Source of the DNA: Saururus chinensis
Lineage: Eukaryota; Streptophyta; Magnoliopsida; Piperales; Saururaceae
Direction of reading: 5' to 3'
Length of the DNA stretch: 64,000 bases
Assembly: GCA_035235625.1 (NCBI GenBank)
Contig: CP141146.1
Location: forward strand, 8,736,501 to 8,800,500
Below are positions 35,731 through 47,930 of this stretch, in pieces. Numbering within the stretch: position 1 is the first letter of the stretch; every line of letters starts with the position of its first letter. The position numbers were made by a program, and so were the translations under genes. The notes under the pieces are model-generated. The model had not been told where the DNA came from. It saw nothing but the letters and a program-made list of their open reading frames with translations, and searched no databases.

Positions 35731-36969
35731 GCTTCTTTTCTCTGAGTGATCTCTGCACATCTTGCAAACCTTTCGGTGACTCTTTGTTCTTGGATGAATG
35801 GATTGGGCTTCTTGTGATGCCAACTCCTGTATTTATTCAGATGAAGGGAATATTATATTATTTCTATGGTTGAAGGATGATCGGCTTGACAGCTTATTGG
35901 CTTATGAGACTCTACAAGCTGATCTGCTTTCATTTGATAAGATATTTATGTTTTTTCAAGCCAAAGATAGCAAGAGGAAACAAATGATCAGCAAATTGCC
36001 TCAATAAATTTTATTAAGAAATCTGCTTGAAATTAGTGTGTAGTTAGTTTTAATAAAACGGTATTTAGAGATCAACATACAATATTCTGAAGATCTACAA
36101 GAGCAGCTTTGAGCTGAGCCATATTTACTAAACTAATCACTGGGGACCTTCATGGCTGGTTCTCCTAAGTAACATTATTGCCATAAAAGTAATGTTTTTC
36201 CTGCAAATCCAGGAAGAACATGGACTCAAAACCATTCCCCCAAATATTCCTCTCTTAGCTGTAATGTCCTGACCAAACTGAGCCATGATGCATTTAATAT
36301 ACTGAGGAGTTGCAGCCTTGCAGGCTTACAGCATCTGTAGGCATTTCAGTGGGACAAGCCAAGCAACCCATGTTGCTTTGAGCAGCAACGACACTGCTTA
36401 ATACATTATTTTTTGTAATTAATTATAATTGATTGTAATTAATTATAATTGATCCCTGATACCTCCTTCCAGGAAACAACATCACTGAACCTGCTCACGG
36501 TTTACCTTGTTAGCCTGTTGCCCCCTTCCCTAACAGTTTTAGCTTTAGGGTGCAACAGTTATCAATGTAAACCAAACCACCACAAGCCCTCAGATTAAGA
36601 GACCTCTCCGTCGGATGCAACAGCAACTAAACCTCAATCCTACTAATAGCACATTCAGGCTGTCCGTATTTTTCAATCAGTTTTGTGTCTTGCGAAGGAT
36701 TATCTTCTCATTTTGTTTAGTGTGGTTAATACAAAATTACAAACAGTTAGTCCCAAAGCAACACCAACAATTGGGTATGCAACTTGAGTTGGATTTTTTT
36801 GGTATCCGACCCAACCCGACCTCAATGGATTAGGTTTAGCTTAAACTATATAGTAAAATAGACCGAGTTTGGGATTTTAATCTTCACCGGAGTCAGATTT
36901 GGGTTTTACCTAAACCAACATGAGTAGGATATAACCATTTATATATAGATAAGTAGGTTGTAATTAATA
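35731..36969. other. Intergenic upstream of DUF1442 gene 2
   Basis: Holds the presumed promoter and, at 36414-36453, a 20-bp direct repeat of TGTAATTAATTATAATTGAT (two copies). Short open frames at 35798-36007 and 36615-36833 show no domain. Confidence 0.4.
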
Positions 36970-37169
36970 CTCCCTCCATTTCAAATTAATAGCTTCATTT
37001 GGGAAAAAAATTATTTTATATTTATAGCTTTGTTTTATTCAATTTGAGTAATTGAGTACTTAAAAAAGAGTATCATAAACTTATTTTGCTGCCTCTTAAA
37101 TGTGGGTTTCACCATTTAATAAAAATTATTATTTTTTTAAACATAACTATTAATATGGGATGGAAGGAG
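36970..37169. mobile_element. Stowaway-like MITE, 200 bp, well preserved
   Basis: TA on both sides (36968-36969 and 37170-37171). The left end CTCCCTCCATTTCAAATTAA and the reverse complement of the right end CTCCTTCCATCCCATATTAA match at most positions. This is the best copy of the family in the window. 37170-38063 contains unclassified sequence with ACCCAACCCGA-like words and no gene. Confidence 0.85.
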
Positions 37170-38063
37170 TATTTTTATTCTACTGAAAATTAACTACGTA
37201 TAACTCAATGATCTATGAAAAATATCTTGGGTGAAGTGACATATAGCATGTATGGTAGCAATATAATTAGATTGTATTATAGGTATTGGATAAGATTCAC
37301 TTTTAATAGAATAAAAAAATTGTATTAGAAGTAACCTAAACTCGATTCTATTTGACATGATTGGGTCATATTGAAATCTTGACTCAACCCAGTTTGATTA
37401 GGCTATAGATTGGGATTTTCTGGTAATAAATTTGGGTTTACCAAACCCGAACCAGCAACGCTACTAACAATATTCACTTTTGTTTTGTCCTTTTTATTGA
37501 TGTATGATATGATATGAATGAAAATTGAATTGCTTGCACTAACGTTGAATTAGGGTACATAAAATGACAACTCTTAAATTGAACCTCAGTATCTGACCAG
37601 GAGACCAATCCGTGCTCAAAACAAAATACAAACAGTTTATGTTTATAGATATCAGTAGATGAGGGGACAAAAGGAGCACAACGCGGCGAGTGCTGCAAGG
37701 CAAGAGGAATCTCACCTCCACCGCCCAGCAAACCTACACCAAGATGACAGGATCCAGCCTTCTAATCACGCTTTGCTAGGTTGGTTTCTTGCATAATCAA
37801 CACAATTTGGTCAGATAATCAATTGTTTCTGCTCGTGGCTCCCTCGTGCAACAGCTCAAGATTTGAAGACTTTGGTTGACCCCCATGAATGCATAAACAT
37901 CTGTTAATTATCAGATAAACATGCTGTACGGTCTGTACCAACCGGCATTGGCCCTAAAATTTTGATTCACATGACCAGGCCTCTCCCGTACATGGGACAA
38001 CATCTAGTAGAATACCTGCTCAGTCATGATAACTGGAAGTTAATTTATGGGTAATCTATATAT

Positions 38064-38255
38064 GCTTTCTCCGTTCTAAATTAATAGTTTTATTTAGCAA
38101 AAAAATATACCATCTTAACAAGTCTATTTTGTTAAATTTAAGTGGTTGAGTACTTAAAAAAATTTATATTATAAGTTTATTTTTCCTTAATATAACCATT
38201 CAAGAAACACCATTATTTTCTAAATTTTGCTATTAATTATATGGGACGGAGAGAG
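38064..38255. mobile_element. Stowaway-like MITE, 192 bp
   Basis: Starts GCTTTCTCCGTTCTAAATTA and ends GGGACGGAGAGAG next to TA (38256-38257). The body matches 36970-37169. It lies about 155 bp beyond the polygalacturonase stop, possibly within or near its 3' untranslated region. Confidence 0.7.
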
Positions 38256-38410
38256 TATGATCTAAAGTTTCTACATGAATATCCAAATGAGCAAGGTGCA
38301 TACATATAGAACATTATAACTCCTTACTAGGCTTCATTATACCGGTACATTTGAACAATTTCTATTCGAGTTCATTCATCTCCTTCAAACTAAGCAGTTG
38401 GCTGCATCAA

Positions 38411-40426
38411 TCAGGACTTGAGACAAGAGGACGGGACCATGTTCTGAGATGCAGCAGTTCCATAGGCATTTGAACAGGAAGCCATTGAATCCTTCCCTTC
38501 ATGCAGTAGATGGATGTCATTCAGTTCCACATCCCTGCATGGAACATCTTTGCTGCATAGAAGCTCAACTGCAACCTTAGATTGGGAATCTCCCCTGATG
38601 TTATTGAAGCTAACATGGCTGATTGCAACATGTGATGAAGACCCTTTATTACATGAGTCAGAATCACAATAGCTCTGGTCAATAATGATGGGGTTCTGGA
38701 CATTGTTCATGACTATGTTGTGGTAGGTGATGTTGGTGGCCTGGCTCTGGTAAGGTGTATCCCAGGTCTTGATCCGCGCCCCATTCGTCGTTCCCGTCAA
38801 TGTGCAGTCCCGGACAGTCACGTCGCGGACGTCGCCTTCGCCGGCCTCCTTTCCTAGGCTGCCAATGCTGATGCCGTGCCCTGGACCACAAACAATGTTA
38901 GAGATAGTGATATCGGAGTTTCCCGGTCCTATTGAGATGCAGTCGTCTCCGGTGGCGATGACGGAGCCGGAGATGTTGATGCCAGTCGACTGTGCAATGT
39001 GAATCCCGTCGGTGTTGGGGCTGTGCCCCGGTGCAGTGATGTTAACGGATTGAAGCACCATATTTTGGCTTTCCTCTATGATAATGTGGAAGTACTTGCT
39101 GTCCACGAATGTTATGCTTTGGACCCTTGCATTGTTGATGGATTTAAACTTCATTGACTGAAAAAAAAATCATTAATAAGAATCACTTCAATGGAAAATA
39201 GAAATGTCATGCTACGTATATCAGATGTCTGGAAGTACTAGCTAGCGTCAATGTGATGCACTTGCTTATCTAGAAACCCTAATCCAAGATGGTACAGGCC
39301 AATAACTGTTCAGGATTCAGGTTGCTTTAATTGTTTCGTGAAAATTAGACTTGAGCTGTTTTGAGGATACCTGATTTCTTAATCAATATTAAATCAATTG
39401 AAATAGTACCAATATAATGTTCTACTAATTATTAAAATTTTGTACATATTGAGTTGCCCAATAAGGTGATCTTCAACATGGGATATTAACATCCAATTTT
39501 CGCCATCTACATATTCATATGATAAAATAAAAGAGTCTCATTTATATCTGCCCACATGATTTTGATCGTGAGGCAGGAATGACTCGGGTAGCAGGGTTTT
39601 GATCCGCCTGCCTTCCCCGTGATACACTCATTGTTGGACCCGCATATGACCTGGGGCATCTTAACTTTTTTCCAAAATAAAGTACAAGACTATTGTACCA
39701 AATCGTTCATGGTATATAGCAGTAGAAGAACAAAAAAAAATAGAAAAAAAAAACAGAAGAAGAAGAAGAAAGGCAATAGTTAGCAAATAATAACAAAGTC
39801 ATACTATAAAAAATAATAATAATAATAATAAAAAACAAAAACAGACAGAGAAGAAAAGATGGTGATCGATTAACTGAAGCTTACCACGGGTAAAGTCGTA
39901 CAATGCTTTTCAGTTTTGCAATGGTTAGAGGGCCAAGCAGAGGCTCCCCGCCCGTCTACACTTCCACCGCCGGTGACCGTCAGGCCGGCCACATCGTGGA
40001 AGAAGATCCAACTATTGGTGGTAAACTTGTCTAGCTCTGTTGGAGCCTTGAGGACGCCCTGGATTTGGAACACCATGTCGCCTTTGCAGGTCCCCCTCAG
40101 CAACACGGGCTCCAGATAGAACGTTCCTTCTGGAACCAGAACCTCTCCCGTTCCATTCCATGCACACGCATCCTTCCATGCACTCAACACAGCCTGCAAA
40201 CTCAAGTAAAATCAGATTAATTTAGTCTGATGACAATGGCCATCTATTGAAAATTTGTAATTAAAAGAAGAAGCGACAAGAATTAGACAATTGCAACCTG
40301 ACTAATATCGGTGATTCCATCATCTACTGCTCCATATTGCTTGACATTGAAAACTTGCTGCTGGCCGGCATTAATCTGCAGCATAAACAAGGCATAGAAT
40401 ATTAGAGAGAACAATATCCTACCCAT
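38411..40426 (-). CDS. Polygalacturonase (glycoside hydrolase 28), secreted
   Basis: Exons 40426-40298, 40193-39885 and 39157-38411 join in phase 0 at GT-AG sites to 394 residues, the usual size for plant clade-C/exo-type polygalacturonases. Family members hydrolyse alpha-1,4-galacturonan in cell-wall pectin. The N-terminus MGRILFSLIFYALFMLQINA is a signal peptide, followed by VFNVKQYGAVDDG, a typical mature start. All four active-site motifs are present: NTDG (194-197), GDD (216-218), GHG (239-241) and RIK (274-276), including the three catalytic aspartates. Cysteines of the C-terminal half (YCDSDSC, LCSKDVPC, SSC) match the family. The right-handed beta-helix repeats are visible as INNARVQSITF, IEESQNMVLQSVNI and so on. 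A TATA-like TTATAAAC lies about 75 bp upstream (40504-40497). The short three-exon layout resembles pollen-type enzymes, but tissue is not shown by the sequence. Confidence 0.95.
39762..39833. repeat. (GAA)n and (AAT)n microsatellites in PG intron 2
   Basis: Within the intron between exons 2 and 3 of the polygalacturonase gene: AGAAGAAGAAGAAGAAAGG at about 39755-39773 and a run of AAT units (about 7) at 39807-39831. Confidence 0.8.
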
Positions 40427-40667
40427 GTTTTTTCCCTTGTAAAACAAAACTCAATGGTCGTGGAATTATGAAGCCAAGGATCGCCAGTTTAATCTGGTTT
40501 ATAATTACATTTAACATAGGAATCGTTTTCTTTTAATCTTTTGTCAAAACCAGAAGTTCAATTGAAGAAAACTTCCTTCCGCCACCACTACCTCATTTTC
40601 TTCCACGATTTTGTCAAAAACAGAAGTTTAATTTAAGTTTAAGTCCAACTTAACCAGATGGTTTCTG

Positions 40668-40744
40668 TGGCTGCAGAACCGGCCCACGTCAATTTTACCT
40701 GGTCTATGGCTGCAGAACCGGCCCACGTCAAGTTTACCTGGACC
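40668..40744. repeat. 39-bp tandem duplication upstream of polygalacturonase
   Basis: TGGCTGCAGAACCGGCCCAC starts at 40668 and again at 40707; the whole 39-bp unit (ending in CAATTTTACCTGGTCTA) is duplicated with about two changes. It lies about 240-320 bp upstream of the ATG and includes two CCCACGTC (ACGT-core) words. The rest of 40427-41457 shows nothing else recognised. Confidence 0.8.
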
Positions 40745-41457
40745 TACGTGTGGGCTGATGATTTGATTCTTCGGTTTTGGGCCCTCATGTTCTGATTAGC
40801 CTTCTAGGCCTTTAAAGAGGAAAAAATATATACGTGCGGGCAATCTTACTTGTGTTAATTTAAAGAAAATATTTTTAATATTCTACTTTGACAATAAACT
40901 TAAGTACAAGGGAGTTCTTAATATTTGATATTTGAAATCAATGGCACATGTATTAATGCATATTAGATCATGTGCACCGTTAATTTTAAATATTAATGGC
41001 TCATATACATTTATTATATTATGCTCATTGTAGAGTAGAAGATCATGAAAAACTCTTTCTAACTTAAGTTATAGTGTACGTGACCTTTTCTAAAAATAAA
41101 ATTGACGTGTAAAGTGGGAGTACATCCCACGTCATAACACTTTATACCATAAGTGTAACCAATAGTTTCTCCTTAAATAGACATTCCAACATATTTGTAG
41201 CAGTATTAAAACGGAACCACATCAGCCCAACATAAAGTAAGGAAGGCTGCTTCTTTTACGGACTTAGAGCAACGAGATATCATCCGGGCTCCACAGTAGA
41301 ATGATTGCAACCGTGTAGTGAGCCCCATGCATCAACAGGTCTGCGTAAATTTATCATATATGAATATTAGTAATTTTTATTAAACATGATTTTAACGAAA
41401 CATGAATTGGGAATAGGTTCCTATGAGGCAGGGATAGAACTAGGGAAAGATTATTAT

Positions 41458-42036
41458 GGGTGTGTTTGGATTGGTAGAAATCGAGAAAAATGGAAAGAGA
41501 AAGAGAAAATAAATCTAGGTAAAAAAAAATTAAGAGATTCTAAAAAAAATTATCACTGTTTAGTTGCATAAATGATGTTAGAGAAAATTGTCGGTGACAA
41601 TGGTGGTAGCGATGGTAGTAGTAGTAGTGGCAGTGTAGGTAGTGGTAACGGCTGCTGTAGCGGTGGCGGCGGCGGCGGCGATAGCGACAGTAGTGGTAGA
41701 GGTGACAGCAATAGCGGTGGCAGTTGTGGTGGTGATAGTAGCAGCAACAGTGGTGGTGGCGACAACGGTGCTAGTAGTCGAGGCGATAACAGCAGTGGTG
41801 GTAGCTACAACGGCGGTGGTAGAGTCAGTGACAGCGAGACATAAATCTTTAGTACACTGATTTTATCCCAAAATCTATAGGTTGATAGGCGGAAAGTTTT
41901 TGGGCCAATTTTTCATCTATTTTCTTTTAGTTTTTACTCTAGTTTCTCTTTCTTTGTTGCACCAAATAGTGAAAACTTAGGGATTTTAAGAAGATTTATT
42001 TCATTTCTCCCACTTTCTACTAATCCAAACCGACCC
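41458..42036. mobile_element. TIR element with GTGTTTGGATT ends and internal microsatellite
   Basis: The left end GGGTGTGTTTGGATTGGTAG and the reverse complement of the right end GGGTCGGTTTGGATTAGTAG are inverted repeats of about 24 bp. This is the type common in PIF/Harbinger and hAT MITEs. A clean target duplication was not found (TAT against TAG). The interior is dominated by the trinucleotide array at 41593-41842. Confidence 0.6.
41593..41842. repeat. Compound trinucleotide repeat (GGT/AGT/GGC)
   Basis: About 250 bp of near-continuous GGT, AGT, AGC, GGC and GAC triplets. It yields Gly/Ser-rich, Ala/Val-rich and Pro/Leu-rich frames on both strands; these are by-products of the repeat, not proteins. 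Confidence 0.9.
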
Positions 42037-42207
42037 TAGGGGTCCACCTTGTTATATCAATAAGAAAAAAAGATTAATGCTTCAGGGCCTAAAATAAAAA
42101 TGTTCAAATGTTGGGGGGACATGAGCCGCATGACCTCCTCTAGCTTTGTCCTTGGATTGAACCCTGTAAACAATAAAAAAAATTTGACCCTACCTAGTTG
42201 TCTCTAA

Positions 42208-42711
42208 TAGGGATGTCACCCTTGGTAGGGGTGACCCTTTTATGGGCTGACCCACTGGCCTAGACCTACCCAGCCCATAAAATACGGGTTAATGCTTAAA
42301 TCTTTTAGCTTATTTTAAATAGAGTGAGGCCATGGCTAGGAGAAAAAAAATCCTTAAGGCTCATTCTCAAGTATAAAAATAATTATTTGTATTTATAAGA
42401 TAATGAAAAAAAATAGAGTTTGTATAGGTTAAAGAAGTTTAAGATATTTTTAACTTAAAAAATTATAATGTTTGGTTGTGAAGGATCTCACCCAAATTAA
42501 AATATTTATGATATGATGCCCTAGGAACTTTATTAGTAGGACTCAATTTAAAAGTTATATACATTTTTAAAATAATATAAAATAAAAAAGAATAAAAACT
42601 CACGGGCTAGCCCAAGCCTACCTAGGGCTAAACTTTTGGAAGCCATTGTATGTTAGGGTCGCGCCAATGCCTAACTTGGGGCCTCTGTGACTTGACTTGA
42701 TTGCAACCCTA
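42208..42711. mobile_element. Possible hAT-like element
   Basis: Begins TAGGGATGTCACCC and ends (reverse complement) TAGGGTTGCAATC, short inverted ends of plant hAT type. Subterminal GGGCTxGCCC words on both sides. CTAGTTGT (42194-42201) and CTAGTCGG (42712-42719) are only a partial duplication match, so the call is tentative. 42712-43639 is AT-rich with nothing recognised. Confidence 0.35.
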
Positions 42712-43639
42712 CTAGTCGGTTAAGTACATGGGAAAAACCTGACTTATTTAGGTTCACAATTAAAATTTAAACTACATTAACAACTTGAGGTTGGGTTTCA
42801 AATGGCCTAATTTGACCTCACTAGCTTAGGTTATAATAAAATTAATTTTTATATTTTTATTTTATTAGGCTAAAGGCCATCAAAAGGAAGGCGCATCGCA
42901 CATAGATGGTTTGAAATTAAGGGGTTATTTGATATGAAATTTCTAAAAAATTCTATTGATTCTACCTCAATTTTGACATAAATTACCATAATTATATTTG
43001 AGTATACAAAGTGGGTAGCATTAAAAATTTTGCTAGAAAGTTGATTTGAAGTCATTTTGAGCTGGAATCAGCCGGAATTACTGAATCACTTCATGAGGTG
43101 ATTTTGTCGATTCTAACTCTCTAACCCTTATTTTAGAATTACAAATTTTATTATTTTTTAACGATTAACTTAATAAACATGTTGTATATGTAATACCCGC
43201 TATAAAAGTTTAAAATTACTTACTATTGTAAAATTTTATTTGATAGGGCTTAAATTTAAAAACATAATAGTATAAAAAAGCATGCATATCCAAATTTGTA
43301 AGAGAAAATTATACTAATTTAAAATTTTAAAAATAAGTTTGATGAGATGTCTGAATTTTTTTTAAAAATTTCTATTATCAAATATAATTATAATTCAGTA
43401 ATAAATTATTGAAAGATTTTACTCGTGTTTCTATTTCCGTTTCTAAAAACAGCTCATTTGCCTCTTTTTTTGTATGCACATGCATCCCCTTCTGCTAAGA
43501 ATAACTATGTCCAACCCATGCTTACAACGATGTGGATAATTCCAAGGTGTAAAAAATTTGATGTTCTTGTTGAAATTTACAAGAATTTCTAGTCTGCCAT
43601 GTCCCACAACGGGTCTACATATTACACCCTCTGTATGTA

Positions 43640-43746
43640 GTCCCTCTTTCATACATTAATAACTTTATTTATTTTTTTAAAATAAATTAATTTTAATTTA
43701 TTTTAAAAAACCAAATCGAACTATTAATATTATGGTGGGACAGGAG
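43640..43746. mobile_element. Stowaway-like MITE, 107 bp
   Basis: TA-flanked (43638-43639, 43747-43748). Starts GTCCCTCTTTCATACATTAA and ends (reverse complement) CTCCTGTCCCACCATAATAT. Short internal deletion derivative. 43747-44607 is probably the 3' untranslated/downstream region of the MLF gene. Confidence 0.7.
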
Positions 43747-44607
43747 TATTTTATAACATTGCGTTTTGTTACAAACGAATGAACAGCAGGGCACTAAAAC
43801 TCAGTTTTAAATTGGAGAACCATGTGTTTATCTCTTTAGCAAGCAATCCACAAATTAGTACAGAAGAAAGGCAAACCAGAAACTTGCACAAAAAAAAAAA
43901 ACAATTTACAAAGGTTTGAGTTTTCTATATTCTCTGCGCTTACGAAAAAAAGATGAAAGCAACCCACCCAGTCCTTTACCAAATGGAAACTCACACCAGA
44001 GTGCCCAATATTACCTCCTCTACTTAAATAGTTTTATATTCTTATTTTGAAGTTTATCCACTCCGGCAGTCCAGCCACTGCAATTCTCATCTAACAATTC
44101 CTTTCCTAAGAAGCTTTCAACACTCAACGAAACGCATCAAATAACATCTTCAGGTACCGGAGACTTTTGGCTATAAACCTTAACAAGGTGTTCTTAATCA
44201 TGAGGGCAGCTGCTGCACATGAAGGAAGAGTCCACGGAATGCACACACCAACAACCACCGTCAAAGAAATGGATCTAATGAACAAATGGGTAGCTTATAG
44301 AACTGATGATGCAACAAGAAGCACCAACTCGTGAAGCATCACACAAACTAAACTCGAAGTACCATTGATGACTCATACGAAGTTAGGGAAGGGATAATTA
44401 CTGCATCGTTTATGAAGTCCAAACATATTCGTTGAAAACAAATCTCAGGATCCCACTCTCCTTACATTCTCAGAAAGAAAAAAGGCATCTCCCTTCCCTC
44501 TTCTCTCAAACCAAATACAGCAACGGTGCAATAATGATGTAGCTCTTACATGTCGCTGTTAGCTATCTTGCTACATGATGTTTCCAACAAGCAATCACTT
44601 TCTTCCA

Positions 44608-46209
44608 TTAAATCAGCTTTCGCTTACCGTCAACATGTGCCCTCGCTCTCTCTTGATTATTACCGACGAAATTACGCTGCATATTGTTATGGGGTGTCAT
44701 TCTCTCTTGCGCCTGTGGCTGCTCTGTCGAGGGAAGCGCCCATCCACGCGAGCCTTGACCGTTCTGCCGAATACTATTCTCTCCAGAACCTGTATTCCAT
44801 CATGCATAATTAAGAAGGATAAGCATGAAACCCCATAAATCAGGCGAATGGCCTGTCTATGAGACTATGACTTTCTGCAATTATTTTCTAGCTCATAACT
44901 GGCATTCCCCAGGTCGACGCGAAAAAGTTCTAAAAATTACTATCATACAAATCATCAAATCCTAGTTAGTGGCGAAGACATGTAACAACTCAAAAAACAG
45001 ACACTTCACCTGGATGGCCGCTCATGTTAAATTCCTGCTCCCAGCCCGGCAAATACTTCCTCGCATTCCCCTTCCATGCTTCATCAAAACCGGCAAGCTC
45101 ATCTATAATAAAACAAATAAGTCTCAACACCTCATTACCAAATATCAATCCCAAACGCTTCCATTTTGTATAAAATAAAGAGTATACCCTCGTTCAAATT
45201 GTGTAGTGTCTGCATCGTGTTGACCCTTCCATCAGAATTAAGTTTTCTAGTGACCGAGTGACCCTGGAATGCCATGGGAACCATCAGCATTTGCAGACTA
45301 CAGCCAACATTAGGTGTGCGATGTAAGTACAAAAAGATCCAAACCTTATCTCGGATTCCCCTTGAAAGCCGGTGTTTTGCTTTGCCCGTAGTCGAATCAG
45401 CTTCCTTGCTCTCTTCCACAACCACCTAATTTACAACCAATTATGAACGAGACGCGGTGTTAATAACTGTACCACATGTATGCATTTTACTACGTACTCA
45501 GCCAACTTACCCCATCACCACCCATCCTCTTGGTTGTAGAAGAAGTATAGTAAGCTCCATTCGCCCCACCATATGTCACAGATGAACTATGAAAGCTGAA
45601 AGTCTGAGCCTGTGGATTCACTCCACTCATCCTGTTGTAATCCCTCCTAAATTGCGTTTGCTTACTTCTACTTCTATCTACAAAACAACAATTCCAAACC
45701 ACCTCTAAACACCTACTAGATAACAGTAACTAAAAGGCCAAAATCAGCAGCTAAAAATCAACTAAAACGCAAATATGTTTACTTTCAGCTTCATCATCAG
45801 GGACCTCGACCACTGGCTCATCATTCGACCTAGAATGCTTCCTGGGGTGTTTTATCTCCCCCTTATTGTCTTCCTCATCCTCTTCATCATCAGAAGTCAG
45901 CTCTCTGATGATGGGGCCTTTCGACTGATTCCGCTGCTGGGGAGGCTGAGGCTCATGCTCAATAAACCCGGCTGCAGGCGAAGAATCAAACATGCTCGGG
46001 CCAAGCATGCCCCCAAAAGGACGTGAGAAGAATGGGTCACCACCGAAGATGCTGCCGCCAAGCGGACGAGTAAAGAATGGATCATCAAAAGGGTCCCGGC
46101 CGCCGAAGAAGCCCGAGACCAGGCTTTCAGGAGGCCCGAAGCCGCCAAACCCGGCGAAAGGATCACCGAATTCAAAGAAACCCCGCCTTCCTCCGCGTCC
46201 TCCCTGCAT
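44608..46209 (-). CDS. Myeloid leukemia factor (MLF) family protein
   Basis: Six coding exons (46209-45783, 45677-45511, 45425-45345, 45263-45188, 45102-45010, 44789-44608) join in frame at GT-AG sites to 341 residues. Exon 1 encodes the Gly/Phe-rich repeats FGDPFAGFGGFG, GGRDPFDDPFFTRPLGG and GGDPFFSRPFGG typical of plant MLF homologues, followed by an acidic stretch (LTSDDEEDEEDN). Later exons carry the conserved MLF core: QAQTFSFHSSSVTYGG, GAYYTSSTTKRMGGDG, KAKHRLSRGIRDKGHSVTRK, NTMQTLHNLNEDELAGFDEAW and KGNARKYLPGWEQEFNM. The C-terminus, ending RARAHVDGKRKLI, is variable in the family. MLF proteins are adaptor-like and are linked in animals to nuclear shuttling, 14-3-3-like binding and protein-aggregate handling; the plant role is little known. 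A probable 5'-leader intron (46574-46223) precedes the ATG. A TATA box and heat-shock-element-like repeats lie upstream. Confidence 0.93.
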
Positions 46210-46729
46210 TTTCCTTACCCACCTGCGGGCACCTCAATAAGGAAGATTGCATCGGAGCCTAATCAGTCAAATTCTTCCGAAATTCTCGAAGAACAGCATC
46301 AAAAGCGGAAATTCAAGATTTCGATAATAGTAGAAATGCGAATGATAAAAAAAACAGAACTAAGAAACCAATCAAAATAATTAAAAAAAAATATCTTTGT
46401 GGAACAAAATCAAGCACATACCAAAATTTAACCTTCCCAGAAAAATAAAAATTCGTGAAATTTCGAAAACAAGAACAAGTCGTCTTCCACCGGAGGTTAC
46501 GAAATCAACAGCAGAAAATGAAAAATTACGGTAGCATGAAAAGCCGATGAGGAACAAAATCGAAGCAGACGTACCAAATTGGGAAACGATGCGAAGTCGT
46601 TAAGCAAAGCAGCGATCACTCGAGCGGTCAATTAGGGTTTGCAATTGATTTGGGTATCGGGGACCTGTGATCGCCGAAGGGAAGAAAAAAGGGAGAACGG
46701 AATTTGGGGGAGGAATAGAGCGCAGGAGG

Positions 46730-46737
46730 TATTTATA
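46730..46737 (-). promoter_or_regulatory. TATA box of the MLF gene
   Basis: Read on the minus strand: CACGTATAAATACCTCC. TATAAATA is a near-consensus plant TATA box. Transcription would start about 25-30 bp downstream (about 46700-46705), leaving a leader exon to 46575 before the 5'-leader intron. Confidence 0.7.
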
Positions 46738-46751
46738 CGTGGCGTTTTACT

Positions 46752-46790
46752 TTCGGAAAGAAGATTCTAGGATGGATGTCGAGAAGTTTC
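46752..46790 (-). promoter_or_regulatory. Heat-shock-element-like motifs upstream of MLF gene
   Basis: Two inverted GAAnnTTC pairs, GAAGATTC (46760-46767) and GAAGTTTC (46783-46790), lie 15-60 bp upstream of the TATA box. Nearby half-sites (TTCGGAAA at 46752-46759; GGA at 46770-46772) continue the 5-bp phasing around the first. This is the arrangement bound by heat-shock factors; induction itself is inferred. Confidence 0.45.
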
Positions 46791-47560
46791 CGTGGCGAGG
46801 AAGACACGTATGGCTGGACGAATATCGTATCATATAAGTGTTAAAGGTGATGTTTAATTATTATTTTAAATTTATTATAATAAAAATATAAATTAATATT
46901 AATATTTAATTTATGACCCCGGTGTTTATAATGTTACACTCTAACAATGAGTTAAACGTAACGAATGCACGAAAAACTCTTAAAAGGAATACATAAGAAC
47001 TTTTGATATTGATATTTAAGATCAATGGATTATATATTAGCACCACTACTACTTGTTCTAATGTGTGCTAATGTGTATGTTATTAATTTTATGGTTAAAT
47101 GGTTTTCATATATTTTTTATATTAAACTCATTATTAGAGTAAAACATTAAAAATATTTCTGTTGATATGGTATGTGTCTAGTGCATATTTCTTGCATGAT
47201 GATAATAGGGGCCAAAATTACCCCCCAAGCCACTGGATTTTGATTCGGCTGCCCATAAGCACATATCAACTATCATAATAATTTATTTATAATTTTTTAA
47301 TAAAACCTTTTACTTAAACTTCTAAGTTATCATACCTTAACTTATGAAATACTGAATTAGTGTACTCCCACTTAAATAGAAAAAATATAGGGCTAAATAA
47401 TCCCTACTTAAAAGAGATGGTAAAATTTAATTGGCCAGAGGAGTCATGGCCACCCCTAGTCCCTAGCTCTTCCTCGCCTCGAGGAGTTCGTTTCACATTA
47501 CTAGTATGTATCAGCCAAGTACAAATTGTAGTAATATGACATATGGCTTTATTTTTTATA
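46791..47560. other. Intergenic upstream of MLF gene
   Basis: AT-rich from about 46840. No gene seen; a short GGCCAAAATTACCCCCCAAG stretch near 47210 resembles fold-back fragments elsewhere. Confidence 0.4.
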
Positions 47561-47760
47561 CTCCCTCTTAAATTAATAGCTCTATTTGACAAAAAATTTT
47601 TTATGTATTAATAGCTTCATTTTTTTAAATCTAAGTTGTTGGGTACTTAAAAAAATTATTATCAGTTTATTTTTCCTTTTCTTAGATATGAGTTTTACCT
47701 TTAAATAAAAACTACTATTTTTAAAAAAAAATAGCTATTAATATGGGATAGGACATAGGA
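47561..47760. mobile_element. Stowaway-like MITE, 200 bp
   Basis: TA (47559-47560) then CTCCCTCTTAAATTAATAGC; the body matches 36970-37169. The right end (GGGATAGGACATAGGA) has lost the clean GGAG terminus. Confidence 0.7.
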
Positions 47761-47930
47761 ATTATTATGTTATTTTTAATTTTTTAATGTTGTATGTTAC
47801 ATACTCTCAAGCTTGTATTCATGTGATCATGATAATTAGAAATCTCTCAATGAGCTATCAAATTAATAGAGTATATTTTCATGCTAGGATGAGGTTCTTG
47901 ACAATAAATTTTTATATTTTTGCATATATT

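Noticed and set aside
41553..41860. Gly/Ser-rich and Pro-rich proteins
   Set aside because: Translations of a trinucleotide microsatellite inside a TIR element.
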